Part shown: positions 35,967 through 47,940 of the stretch, piece by piece
Numbering within the stretch: position 1 is the stretch's first letter
Layout: every line of letters starts with the position of its first letter
The notes under the pieces: generated by a model
Told to the model about the DNA's origin: nothing
The model's database searches: none
The model's input: the letters and a program-made list of their open reading frames with translations, nothing else
Assembly (NCBI GenBank): GCA_963921825.1
Contig: OY997594.1
Location: 3,601,001-3,665,000 of the forward strand
Origin: Erodium maritimum
Lineage: Eukaryota; Streptophyta; Magnoliopsida; Geraniales; Geraniaceae
Reading direction: 5' to 3'
Length of the DNA: 64,000 nucleotides
Position numbers and translations under genes: made by a program

Positions 35967-37309
35967 GGCTATCCATACTGGCGTCGAAACAGTGTGATTT
36001 TTGGTTGTCGAATCTGGCGTGACGGTGGAAGCGGTCGTCGATTTTGCGGTGTAGAGTCGGATCGACCTCGAATATGCGAAAGCGCAGATTCGACGTCGAT
36101 GGTTCTGTAGACTCAACGAGCCGTCGAATCGACGTATTCGGGGCCCAGCCGAATCTTGGACCGACGAACCCGAGTGTGACGCGTGGCACGATTCGACCTT
36201 AAATGGTGGCTTCAACGCTTCGTCTTCCTCACGATTCTTCTTCAACGCTTCTTCTTCCTTCGTTTCTTCGAATTCATCCACCTCTGTCGTTTCTGTCATG
36301 ACTGTTTCTGCCTCCAGAGTATCTCCACAAACGTTTTCCCCTCACATTTTCCGACCTGCGCCGTTTCCACCACCACCGTTTCCATCAAACCGTTTTCTCC
36401 ATCGGAAGTACCACTGTTTCTCCAGCACCGGAGCGTCACCACCGTTTCTCTAGCGTCGTTTCTCCACCATCGGAGCGCCACTACCGTTTCTCTACCAGCA
36501 TTACCTCGCCATTACCGATTGTCCACCTTCCGTGTCTTCCACGTCCGATTCTCTTCCAATGGCCGACAACACCCCTATTTAAGGGCTCTTCAACGGTGCC
36601 GAGCTCGAGCTCAACCCCCCGTATCACGGCCAGCCAGAACCGGGAACACAAATCCCATCGATGGTCTTGTACGCACAACTTAACGTCAACCCGCCAAAGA
36701 TGCTACACATGTACCAGGAATGAAGTCCACCCGAAGAGGTCACATTGGTGTGTGCGTGGCTCAAAATGGCGGAGCCAGTGGTTGACCAAGAGGGCGATGC
36801 CTTTTGGGATGGCATACGGGGGGGGGGGGGGGGGGGGGGGGGGCTCGCCCACGTGACCAGTTAAACCCCGACGACTGAGTGGTCCGCCGAGAACTGTAAA
36901 TATCATTGGACCGTCGTCAACCGGAAGGTAAAGTGTTTCAATGAGTGCTGGTCGGAGATGAAGCGCATTTACCAACCCGGTTGGTTCGACGCTCAGGTCA
37001 TGGAAATTGCAGATGAGGTGTATGCCGGAAGATACGGACACTGACACGTAGATCGTATGGCGTTGTACTTCTATTCAAACATTTCAAGAAATATTAATAT
37101 GCGTTGGGTCGTCTTGCGGTTTTTATACATATTGTTTTGAACAACTTTTCGATTTTTATCTAGGCATTAGCCTCGGAATAGACGAAATCGGTCCATTCCT
37201 ACTACGACAATAAAATCATTAGACCCACGAATCGGGTCTAATCTCCTTTTCATTTCCTCTAAAAAAATCTAATTAGACCGATTCGGGTCTGATCCCACTG
37301 TGGAAGGTC
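35967..37309 (+). mobile_element. PIF/Harbinger element with decayed ORF
   Basis: A 1343-bp element bounded by TTA duplications (35964-35966, 37310-37312) and imperfect ends (GGCTATCCATACTGG; from the right GACCTTCCACAGTGG, 10 of 15 alike). The paralogous flank at 43636-43660 (catatcattacggtgaattg) lacks the insert and has a single TTA, which confirms the borders. No transposase DDE domain is visible, so it is non-autonomous. The MITE at 2866-3174 shares both ends. Confidence 0.85.
36559..37044 (+). pseudogene. Broken Myb/SANT-like ORF of the Harbinger element
   Basis: Reading from ATG 36559 gives a plant Myb/SANT-like (PIF ORF1 or 'GST-T3-like') protein: PPEEVTLVCAWLKMAEPVVD, then GDAFWDGI and, in another frame after a G-run, CKYHWTVVNRKVKCFNECWS ... 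GWFDAQVMEIADEVYAGRYG. There are two in-frame stops (about 36580 and 36721) and a frame change around the 26-G tract at 36818-36843. In the family this protein pairs with the transposase. The family assignment is from motif pattern only. Confidence 0.6.
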
Positions 37310-37551
37310 TTACGGTGAATTGCGATTCTTCTGTAGTTTTAACGAAAAGATATACTACATTGTATACTTTCGACGTAAAATTCTAACACATGTATCTGAA
37401 TCTCTGACTCAGTATCACACATTCAAGTCTGGGAAACGATTTTGCCGAAGGTTGTTTATCGTTATTATTAATATGATAGAAAAACAACACAATCGTTATT
37501 AGTGTGCCACATATGACATATACATGACGTACGCCATAGCGGTCTATTCAA

Positions 37552-40500
37552 TTAATCTAACAAGCAATCGACTCTAGGAGTAACTTGGCCACCACATTTT
37601 CCATGAGCATTGATGCAAGACGCCTTGGTGCTCACCACCCTGCCGCCGCTCGGCGCTATGTTGACTCCCTCCAGATATATATTCGTACATCCTACGGTCC
37701 TACTACAATGCAATTTGATCGCATCCTCGCTCACGCTCGTTCCTCTAAACCCCGTGAACGATACATCACTTATCTTTACCGTCTTCGGCTTGACGATGAT
37801 TTTCACGCAAGGAAATCGAACCGATTAGATAAATAATATGGCATTCCACGTCTCATTTGATTTGTATAAATATGTTTATTTACCTCAATTTTGCATGCTC
37901 CTAAATCGGGAGGACAATAGTACTGGTCTATAATGATCGGTTGATTGGTATTGATTAACGTTATGTCGCTGAATGATATCTTTCTAGCGTATCCCGCTCC
38001 TCCCTGAACGAACAATTGTTTTAAGAACACATAGACGATCTCTATGGATCAATTCGATAAAACGAAGATTTATGTTGAATCATGAGAATATATGACCTGC
38101 CATGTTTTGATCCTTGCTCCATTCTGAGTTGCACTGAAGGTAGTTCGTGTGACATGTACTTCTTCAACCATGCCTGTTCCTCCATCTTTACCTAAGCTTC
38201 CAATACTGCACGTGTTACAAACTTTATATTACGATATCATTGTTCACATACTAAAAAAAACCCGACTCACTTAAAAACTCAAATTTATAAGTAAGGACTT
38301 CAACTCGGAGAAAACGATGACAAACCTTATACCGTGCCCCGGACCACAATTCACGTTGGTGATATTGACAAACGAAGTGGCAGTACTAATGGCAATACAA
38401 TCATCCCCTACGAATATTGCACAAAATATGGTAAGTATGGTAAAATAACCAAATATATTAATCACTATCAAATAAAAGCTGTCCCTCCCTCGTTGTGTCA
38501 ACTACAAACTCCGTGTTAATATTTTTGGAACATGTAATACAAACCGTTAAAACCTGTAATGCAGACTATTGGAACTAATGTGCGCTACAATCACGTTCCA
38601 ACACTTTATTGTACAGTTCCAAAGGTTTACATGACAAGTTCCTACGGTAACAGCATCGTAAAATAACCAAATATATTAATCACTATCAAATAAAAACTGT
38701 CCCTCCCTCATTGTGTCAACTACAAACTCGATGTTAATATTGTTGGAACATGTAATACAAACCGTTAAAACATGTAATACAGACTATTGGAACTATTGTG
38801 CGCTACAATCATATTCCAATACTTTATTGCACAGTTCCAGCGGTTTAAATGACAAGTTCCAACGGTAACATATTGAGTCTATAGTTGGGTAAATTACAAA
38901 TACCTACCCTTAACTTGTCACGTTTAATTGATACTAACCATAAAGTTTTTTTTAACTGATACCTACTCCGATGTTTAGTTATATAACAAATCAAGTCGTC
39001 AGCTAAAATGACGAAAATGCCCTCAATGATTTTTTAAAATAATTTTTTTAAATAAAACTGAAGTGATTTTTTAAATAAAAATGAAGTCATTTAATAAGTA
39101 AACATATATATATATATATATATATATCAAAAGTGATTTTAAAATAATTATTGAAGTGTAGTTGAGGGTATTTTCGTCATTTTAGCTGACGATTTGGGCT
39201 ATTTATTATATAACTAAACATCATAGTAGGTATCAGTTAAAAAAAACTTTATGGTAAGTATCAGTTAAACGTGATAAGTTAAGGGTAGATATTTGTAATT
39301 TACCCTTTATAGTGAGTATAATAAGAGCGTTTTATACTGGACAGTGTCGTTGTGTATATACCGGTTCCAATGTGACTGTGATGAATCTTGATGTTTTTCG
39401 AGCTCCAGACGTCGATTCCATCAGTGTTGTGGCTATCCTCCGGAGCTATTATATGAAGTTTCGAGAGAGTTGCACGTTCACAGCCATTGATACTAATGTG
39501 GTTCTTTGGACTGTTGAGGGATGTCAGTCCATGCACTACCAAGTCGTTACAGGCGGTAAAAATCAATGCCTGGTTAATTATCAACAATAAAAACACAATA
39601 AGAACGTAACGTTTAAATGATGTGTCTCGACGGTCCAAAATATCGTGTTGTTATACTTATACACTCACAGTGGGTCTGGCGACTGCATAGTTCTTATACC
39701 ATTCGGAGCCTCGACCGTCAATGACTCCGACTCCATCCATTGTCAGCCCGTTCACACGACGGAACATAATCCAATAATCATTTCCGTTCCAATCTGACGG
39801 TGACTTTGGTGCAACAATGTTCCCTCTAAGCTGAAATTCAATAGGCTTCGTATATAATAAGAGTAATTATATTTAACTATATCTAATTATATTCGATGTT
39901 CACATAATTATTCAATCTACAAAAAATTGGCTGCCACCCGAATTTTACAACATGAAGTACGGTGAAAATTTTGGAAACTTAGGGTACCATCTAGACGATT
40001 TTTTAGTAAGGATAGTTATTTGAAAATCGAACATAGTTAGGTGTAGCATACACTCGTCCTTCACCTATTAACCGTTTATAATATATTTTTAATCGAGTTT
40101 TCAGATCTGAACATGAGGTACTATCCAGATGAATTCTTTAGTTAGAGTAATTATGTAAAAATCGAACATAACTAGGTGTAGTATACACTCGTCCTTCACC
40201 TATTAACTGTTTAATTGAGTTGTCGGGTCTCAACATGTCACCGGTACGAGTTCAAGTTTCAATTACTCTCCCTAATGTAAGAGATTAGAAAAAATACCTC
40301 AAAATGAATGGTAGGGGACTTGCACGGACCTTCGAACGTAAGTTTTTTGACCAAAAATGTTTTGCCAATAGGCACCTGAATCAAGGGAGTGATGCCTTGC
40401 GGTAAAACTCCATGGCAAGCAGCATCCCATGCCTTGGTAAAAGCCTTGCAGGTCGACGTAACGAGTTAGCGTAAATAACGATTAAAGGTAACATTTCAAA

Positions 40501-40977
40501 CACAAAATAATATAGGGATGATTGCAAACATTTGTGATGAATTATGAGCGTTTTGTAAATATTATCGGTGAATTATTTTTCGTCTGTAAATCCACTAACA
40601 TGGATGGTTATAAATTACATAACACGCATAATCTAAAGAATAAGACCGTCATTTCCCCCAAAATTGATGTCATGTGACTCTCATATGAATAACATCCGTT
40701 GAAGATTACAAATTTACAGCAGTAAAATAGTTCACCAACAGTATTTGCAAAAAATAATTCACCGGTAATATTTGCAAAGCGCACCCATTTCATTTACAAT
40801 TATCCCAATAATATTTAAGAATAAAACCTGGGTATCATCTGTATTAGAATTTCCGACAGCTCCGAACTCCATGACATTGAATATCTTTTCTTTTGCTTCA
40901 CAGTTTAATAATCTTGAGATCAACATAAACACAAAAACGATAGAAAATACCCGTGAAGTTGTAGAACGATCCTGCAT
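37552..40977 (-). CDS. GH28 polygalacturonase PG1
   Basis: Secreted pectin-degrading glycoside hydrolase acting on polygalacturonan in the wall. Eight exons: 40828-40977, 40298-40444, 39669-39830, 39362-39569, 38326-38407, 38097-38205, 37884-38003, 37552-37788, all joining in frame to 404 aa. The signal peptide is [19 protein letters not shown]. All four GH28 motifs are present: [20 protein letters not shown] and GARIKTW. The start at MQDRSTTS is used because it is shared by all copies (MQDLSTTS in PG4); an in-frame Met at 41007 is not. Intron 4 holds a 218-bp tandem duplication and a MITE, and intron 1 holds an older foldback element. First member of a five-gene array. Endo or exo action cannot be told. 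Confidence 0.92.
38440..38875. repeat. Two-copy tandem duplication in PG1 intron 4
   Basis: The segment starting 'gtaaaataaccaaatatatt' at 38440 recurs at 38658 (period about 218 bp) with few changes. PG2 and PG3 have one copy each, so the duplication is specific to PG1. Confidence 0.8.
38885..39307. mobile_element. MITE in PG1 intron 4
   Basis: A 423-bp foldback element. Left end TTGGGTAAATTACAAATACC; right end reverse complement AAGGGTAAATTACAAATATC. TATAG duplications flank it (38880-38884, 39308-39312). PG2 lacks it at the same place (ttgagtatgtagttagtata near 44930-44950). A (TA)n run lies inside at 39107-39127. Confidence 0.8.
40510..40806. mobile_element. Foldback MITE in PG1 intron 1
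   Basis: Begins 'gggatgattgcaaacatttg' and ends '...tttacaattatccc', with inner arms 'ggtgaattatttttcgtctg' and 'aataattcaccggtaatatttgc'. It is the same family as 11272-11595. Counterparts sit in intron 1 of PG2 (about 46440-46802), PG3 (about 52525-52877) and, decayed, PG4 (about 58742-58860), so insertion came before the array expanded. Confidence 0.65.
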
Positions 40978-42141
40978 GCACGTCAGAAACAAAAATATGC
41001 ATTTCATATTTCATATATTTGTAAAAATATCTACAAGTTGAGATGAATTAACAAAGAGATATTCATATCCTCACCATCTTATTATAAACTAAGATCAACA
41101 ATGGAAGAAAGTGACTAGAATAATAAGATTGATGGTATATGTATGTATATATATATATATATAGGTGGGGATGTGTAAAAATTCAATCAGTACACATTCA
41201 TGATTAATTGGGATGGTCACATTTGCTAGTTGGTTTCTAGAATACATGCATGGAGTTAATTCACACAATGTGCTTAGACTGATAATTAATGTGTTATGGT
41301 CATATATAGGAATTAATATAGTCATTGCAAATATATTAATTCCAGATTTAATTTTATTTAATTCTAAAATTAAATTAAATTTCCATATGTAGTACATAGG
41401 ATAGGAGCATATATATATATGACAAATAATAATGATGTAAATTCCTAATGGTACTATGCAAGGGAGCATGAATCATTTACATTTATCATATTTGTTAATT
41501 CATTAATTATTTCATCCCAAATTTAGTAGTTGTTTTGGATTAGTTATTTATTATTTTTATGTTCATGCATTCAACTAAACAAACTAGGAAATTAAATTGT
41601 TATAGAAAAAAACCAAATCAATTAGATAATTCTATAATTTCATATGTAGAGTGGGGTGTACTAAAACCCATTAGGAATTCATATATTCAAGAAATCCAGA
41701 GAAGAAGGTGCATTGAATTCAAGTTAGGTTGACTTTTTTTAGGTTTATGTTATTTAAGGTTGAAGTGAATTCAAATTAAGGACCAATTTTTCATTGAAAG
41801 ATTGATAATTCGGGTTTGCGTTGTATTGTTGAATTCAAATAGAACGTAGAGCATATAAACAACCGGGCTGGTAATGTAATGTAAACGTCATACATAATGA
41901 GTTAACGAGAAAACCTACCTACACGTGAATTATATTATAGGCGGGCTTAATATATGGAAGTTCATGTAGTATTGAAGGAACATGTTAGATAAGATATTTA
42001 CTATTTGTATTTTGTATTCATGATCATGTTTGTCTTATATTTAAACATGAGTATACTTGTATTTATACAAGAGTAAACTACAAATACATGCCCTTAAGTA
42101 TGCACGTTTAACCGATGAATACCCTGAAGTTTAAAGTTAAA
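40978..42141. promoter_or_regulatory. PG1 upstream region, shared with PG2 and PG3
   Basis: About 1 kb upstream of PG1 is highly similar to 46978-47940 (PG2) and 53052-54065 (PG3). Shared text includes (TA)n tracts about 170 bp before the start that may serve as TATA region, and 'gacaaataataatgatgta'. No gene is present. Confidence 0.6.
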
Positions 42142-42268
42142 TGGTACAGAGTCTTCAGCTTTTTCATATTCGATATAGCCCATTGGGTTTGGGCCACTGA
42201 GTTTCAGGTGACGGACTCATGAAAATGGGTCAGGGCCTTAATATCAGGCCATGTATGTCAGTTTGAGC
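42142..42268. repeat. Copy of DFO 5' flank between PG1 and PG2
   Basis: Direct repeat of 35711-35845. See that entry. Confidence 0.8.
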
Positions 42269-42270
42269 AT

Positions 42271-42799
42271 GGTTGTAAAAAGTGTTATGTGTTAGTCGAG
42301 TGGTGAGGATCTATAGGCGTTAGGTGGGGATCAGTCAGGGCCTAAGGGGGGGGGATTTTTTTATATTTTTAATATTATTAAATATATATATTACACAAAT
42401 ATAATCAAATAATCAAAATATATGTTATATTTGTATAATATAAAATATATCAAGTATCAAATTACAAAAAAAAACTAAACCTATTTATGCTCTTATTTTG
42501 ATGTACTCTAAATTTTAATAAAAATCTAAATTATAATGATAAACCACTAGAGAGGGACACGTCTCATATTTTTTTTTATCAAGAAATTCAGGAGTATTAC
42601 AAACATATTGTGTCTCTCACTTGTTCATCTATGTTCTATACGTCTAGTTTTACGAACCAGAGTCCCAAGTTTCGGACTAATCGGGTGGGACGACGAGTCA
42701 GATGGTTTTAAAATTTTGGGGCCTAGGTGAAGCGGCAAGTCGAAAGTTTTTACATATTTTGAGGCCTAGACAGACTAGGTGGGGACTTTTTACAACTGT
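42271..42799. mobile_element. Non-autonomous hAT-like element, second copy
   Basis: Ends are CATGGTTGTAAAAAG and, from the right, CCACAGTTGTAAAAAG. The interior matches 28359-28817. The target duplication is unclear (tttgagca / cttgagat). It interrupts the copied DFO flank. Confidence 0.6.
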
Positions 42800-43857
42800 G
42801 GACTTGAGATACAGATAAATAAAAAACTATTACTGGTTTATAATAGGTTGAATCCGATTCGAGGTCTAAAATATTGGGCTCAATTTGGCTATCCCGAGTT
42901 TATACTTTTCGTTATTTTTTGCGCACTCCTAATTCCATGGGTGGATTCAAGGGGGTTTAGGGTATGCCACAACATACCCTATCCCAAGAAAATTATGTAT
43001 AATTGTAGAGTTTTTAGATATCTTCGATTTGATATTTTACGGGGTTAAATCGAAGTTCGTATAAAAAAAAGTTCGGGTCATTTGAAGATCTGCTACGTGT
43101 ATAACCTCATTTTACACTCCAAATGTTTATTACACTTTCCAACATCCGTATTCACTGATTTTTATAGATTGTCTTTGAAATAGTTAGATGTAAAATATAG
43201 CGGTTTAGTAATATACATGTATAAGTATTTGTAGTTATTGACAATGAAGCAGTTTTGACTCATTTTTAAAAGAAATCATGTCTTATATATATTATATCAT
43301 ATACGTTCTCGTATACGTCGTATGACTGATGATATGTTTTGTTTAGAGTGTTCTGCCCATAGCGTACCAAACAACGTATACTTGACCGTTCGACTTCCAC
43401 AACCTGTATGGGTTCATGTATTATATTTTTTACGGGTCCAAGTCGGAGATAGTATGACAAAGTTATGTCATTTGAAAAACCGATCAAACTCCAACACTTC
43501 TTAAACCGACTTTGATTCTTTTTACATTTAATCATTATCCGTGACATAGCCTAAATTAACTTTCTAGATCCACCTCTGCCTAATTCGTACACACTTCTCG
43601 AAAATGATCTTAACTCATTATTGGCATATCATATCATTACGGTGAATTGTGATTCTTATGTAGTTTTGACGAAACGATTTACTATACTGTATACTTTAGA
43701 CGTAAAATTCTGAAACAAGTATCACACTTGAAGTCTTGGAAACGATTTTTTTGAAGGTTGTTTATCGTTATTATTAATATGATAGGGAAACAACACAATC
43801 GTTATTAGTGTGCCACATATGACATATGCATGACGTACGTCATAGCTGTCTATTCAA
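42800..43857. other. Intergenic, PG2 3' flank
   Basis: No gene. From 43636 the text is homologous to the PG1 3' flank (37313-37551) and contains the empty site for the Harbinger element. Confidence 0.55.
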
Positions 43858-46800
43858 TCAATCTAACAAGCAATCGACTCTAGGAGTAACATCACCCCCA
43901 CTTTTTCCATGAGCATTGATGCAAGACGCCTTGGTGCTCACCACCCTGCCGCCGCCCGGCGCTATGTTGACTCCCTCCAGATATATATTCGTACATCCTA
44001 CGGTCCTACTACAATGCAGTTGGATCGCATCCTCGCTCACGCTCGTTCCTCTAAACCCCGTGAACGATACATCACTTATTTGTACCGCCTTCGTCTTCAC
44101 GATGATTTTCATGCAAGGAAATCGAACCGATTAGATTAATAATACGGAATTCCACGTTTCATTTGATTTGTATAAATATGTTTATTTATTTACCTCGATT
44201 TTGCATGTTCCTAGATCAGGAGGACAATAGTACTGGTCTATGATGATAGGTTGATTGGTACGAATTAACGTTATGTCGCTGAATGATATCTTTCTAGCGT
44301 ATCCAGATCCTCCCTGAACGAACAATTATTTTAACAACACATATATATTATAACGAAGATTTATGTTGAGTCATGAGAATATATGACCTGCCATGTTTTG
44401 ATCCTTGCTCCATTCTGAGTTCCATTGAAGGTAGTTTGTGCGACATGTATTTCTTCAACCGTGTCCGTTGCTCCATCTTTACCTAAGCTTCCAATACTGG
44501 ACATGTATATTTCAATATCGTTGATTCATATATTGATAAAGCCGACTCACCTAAAAACTCAAATTTATTAGTAATGACTTCAGGTCGGTGTTGACGATGA
44601 CAAACCTTATACCGTGCCCCGGACCACAATTCACGTTGGTGATATTGACAAACGAAGTGGCAGTACCAATGGCAATACAATCATCCCCTACGAATATTGC
44701 ACAAAATATGGTAAGTACGGTAAAATAACCAAATATATTCATCATTAATAAACAAAAACCGTCCCTCATTGTGTCAATAATGAACTCGGTGTTATTGTTG
44801 AAACCTTTCATAAAAAGTGTTGGAATCCATAGTGTATAATGTTGGAACATGTAATACAATCCGTTAAAACCTGTAATACACTTTATTGCACAGTTCCAAC
44901 ATTTTGCATGACAAGTTCCAACAGTAACATATTGAGTATGTAGTTAGTATAATAAGGGCGTTTTATATTGTATAGTGTCGTTGTTTATATACCAGTTCCA
45001 ATGTCAGTGTGATGAATCTCGACGTTTTTCGAGCTCGAGATGTCGATTCCATCGGTGTTGTGGCTGTCCTCCGGAGCTATTATATGAAGTTTCGATAAAG
45101 TTGCACCATCACATCCATTGATACTAATGTGGTTCCTTGGAGTGTTGAGGGAGGTCAGTCCACTCACTACCAAGTCGTTACAGGCGGTAAAAGACAATGC
45201 CTGATTAATTATCAACCATAAAAAAACAATAAGAACGTAACGTTTATATTAGAGAACCAACTCAACTAAAAGCTCAAGCTGATAATTGAAGGTCCAATTA
45301 TAGTTATATTCTAACACACGCCCTCACGGACAAGCCCGTTTACGGGTTTGGATGTGAATTATTTAGAAGAGGAGATTAGCCCATTGAGAATAATGATAAA
45401 GGCTGACCTATTTTGGGCAAATTTGATAAATAGAAAAGAAATAGATTTTTTTTTGTAGAGAGTGGGGTTTGAACCCCAGTCCGTGAGGTGCCAAGCTCTG
45501 ATACCATATTAAAGAATCAACTCAACTAAAAGCTCAAGCTGATAGTTGAAAGTCCAATTATAGTTATATTCTAACAGTTTAGATGATGTGTCACTACGGT
45601 CCAAAATATCGTGTTGTTATACTTATACACTCACAGTGGGTCTGGGGCGTGCATAGTTCTTCCACCATTCGGAGCCTTGACCGTCAATGACTCCGACTCC
45701 ATCCATTGTGAGTCCGTTCACACGACGGAACATAATCCAATAATCATTTCCGTTCCAATCCGATGGTGACATTGGCGCAACGATGTTCCCTCTAAGCTGA
45801 AATTCGATAGGCGTCATATATAATAAGAGTAATTACATTTACCTGTATCTAATTATATTCGATTTTCACATAACTATTTTGTTTTAAAAAAATCTGGCTG
45901 GCACCCAATTTTTACAACATGAAGTAACATGAAAATTTTGGAAACTTAAGGTACCATCTAAACAATTTTTTTAGTTAGGGTAATAATGTGAAAATCGAAC
46001 ATAATTAGGTGTAGCATATACTTGTCCTTCACCTATCAATCGTTTTAATACGTTTTTAATTGAGTTGTCTGATCTGAACATGAGGTACATAACTAGGTGT
46101 AGTATACACCCGTCCTTCACCTATTAACCGTTTATAATACATTTTTAATTGAGTTGTCGGATCTCAACATGTCACTGGTACGAGCTCAAATTTCAATTAC
46201 TCCCCCTGATGTAAGAGATTAGAAAAAATACCTCAAAGTGAATGGTAGAGGACTTGCATGGACCTACGAACGTAAGTTTTTTGACCAAAAATGTTTTGCC
46301 AATAGGCACCTGAATCAAAGGAGTGATGCCTTGCGGTAGAGCTCCATTGCAAGCAGCATCCCATGCCTTCGTAAAAGCCTTTCGCGTCGACGTAACGAGT
46401 TAGCGTAAATAACGATTCAAAATAGCATTTCAAACATAAAATAATATAAGTATAATTGTAAAAACATACGATAAATTATACACATTTTGTAAATACTATC
46501 GGTGAAGGATTTTCTGTATGCAAATCCATTAACAAGTGCAAAATAAAAAAAAAAACAAAAGTAATTAACCATCAAAATTGAAAAAACATGTAAGCATGAA
46601 TGTTACAAATTACACAACACACATAATGTAAAGAATAAGACTGTCATTTCCCCCAATATTGAAATCATGTCTCTCATATGAATAATATCCGTTGAAGAAA
46701 ACGGTTTACGGACCAAAAATAGTTCACGTCCAGTATTGCAAAATAATAATTTATCGTAATATTTGCAAAACATGCACATTTCATTTACAATTACCCCAAT

Positions 46801-46977
46801 AATATATACGATAGTTAAGAATAAAACCTGAGTGTCATCTACAATAGCATTTCCGACAGCTCCGAACTCCATGACATTGAATATCTTTTCTTCTGCTTCA
46901 CAGTTTAATAGTCTTGAGATCAACATAAACACAAAAACGATAGAAAATATCCGTGAAGTTGTTGAACGATCCTGCAT
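43858..46977 (-). CDS. GH28 polygalacturonase PG2
   Basis: Close paralogue of PG1. Eight exons: 46828-46977, 46232-46378, 45635-45796, 44993-45200, 44606-44687, 44388-44496, 44194-44313, 43858-44094, all in frame to 404 aa with GT-AG borders. Secretion signal [18 protein letters not shown]. Motifs [20 protein letters not shown] and GARIKTW are intact. Exon 3 ends in [11 protein letters not shown] and exon 8 in [12 protein letters not shown]. Intron 3 has taken up a small LTR-type (TRIM) element at 45247-45576. Intron 4 lacks the MITE and the tandem duplication of PG1. Substrate use is presumably as in PG1. Confidence 0.92.
45247..45576 (-). mobile_element. TRIM-type miniature LTR element (fossil)
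   Basis: A 330-bp element with 70-bp direct terminal repeats (45247-45316 and 45507-45576) flanked by a 5-bp GTTTA duplication (45242-45246, 45577-45581). On the minus strand the repeat starts TGTTAGAATATAAC and is followed by a tRNA-Met primer-site-like TGGTATCAGAGC (45495-45506). No coding region, as usual for TRIMs. The unoccupied site is seen in PG1 (aacgtttaaatgatgtg). The two repeats differ at several places, so it is not very recent but is younger than the PG1/PG2 split. Confidence 0.85.
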
Positions 46978-47940
46978 GCACGTCAAATTCAAAAATATGC
47001 ATTTCATTTTTCATATATTTGGAAAAATATCTACAAGTTCAGATGCATTAACAAAGAGATATTCAAATCCTCACCATATTATTATAAACTAAGATCAACA
47101 ATAGAAAAATGTGACATGAATAATAAAATTTATTGTGTGAATGTATATATATAGGCGGGGATGTGTAAAAATCCAATCAGTACACATTCTTGATTGGGAT
47201 GGTCACATTCATGCATGGAGTTATTTCACCTACAGTGTGCTTAGATTTATAATTAATGTGTTATGGTAATATATAGGAATTAATATAGTCATTGCAAATA
47301 TATTAATTCCAGATTTAATTTTATTTAATTCTAAAATTAAATTAAATTTCCATATGTAGTACATAGGATAGGAGCATATATATATATGACAAATAATAAT
47401 GATGTAAATTCCTAATGGTACTATGCAAGGGAGCATGAATCATTTACATTTATCATATTTGTTAATTCATTAATTATTTCATCCCAAATTTAGTAGTTGT
47501 TTTGGATTATTTTCTTTTATGTTCATGCATTAGACTAAACAAACTAGGAAATTAAATTGTTATAGAAAAAAACCAAATCAATTAGATAATTCTATAATTT
47601 AATATGTACAGTGGGGTGTACTAAAACCTACTAGGAATTCATATATTCAAGATGAAGATGCATTGAATTCAAGTTGAGTTGAATTTTTTTTAGGTTTATG
47701 TTATTTAAGGTTGAAGTGAATTCAAATTAAGGACCAATTTTTCATTGAAAGATTGATAATTCGGGTTTGCGTTGTATTATTGAATTCAAATAGAACGTAT
47801 AGCATATAAACAACTGGACTAGTAATGTAATGTAAACGTCATACATAATGAGTTAACGAGAAAACCTTCCTACACGTAAATTATATTATGGAATCGGGCT
47901 TATTAATATATGGAAGTTCATCTAGTATTGAAAGAATCAA
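46978..47940. promoter_or_regulatory. PG2 upstream region
   Basis: Homologous to the PG1 upstream block. A TATATATA tract lies near 47143-47152, about 170 bp before the start codon. No gene seen. Confidence 0.55.

Noticed and set aside
36183-36683. 166-codon plus-strand open frame
   Set aside because: It lies inside the Harbinger element and overlaps the SANT-like ORF in another frame; F/S/T/R-rich composition suggests a chance frame.
41007-41007. Upstream Met as start of PG1 (MKCIFLFLTC...), also at 47007 in PG2
   Set aside because: Not kept in PG3 or PG4, whereas [16 protein letters not shown] is shared by all visible copies and directly precedes the signal peptide.
43909-44139. Plus-strand open frames over PG last exons (also 37585, 50119, 54527, 60969)
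   Set aside because: Antisense shadows of exon 8, conserved only because the coding strand is.
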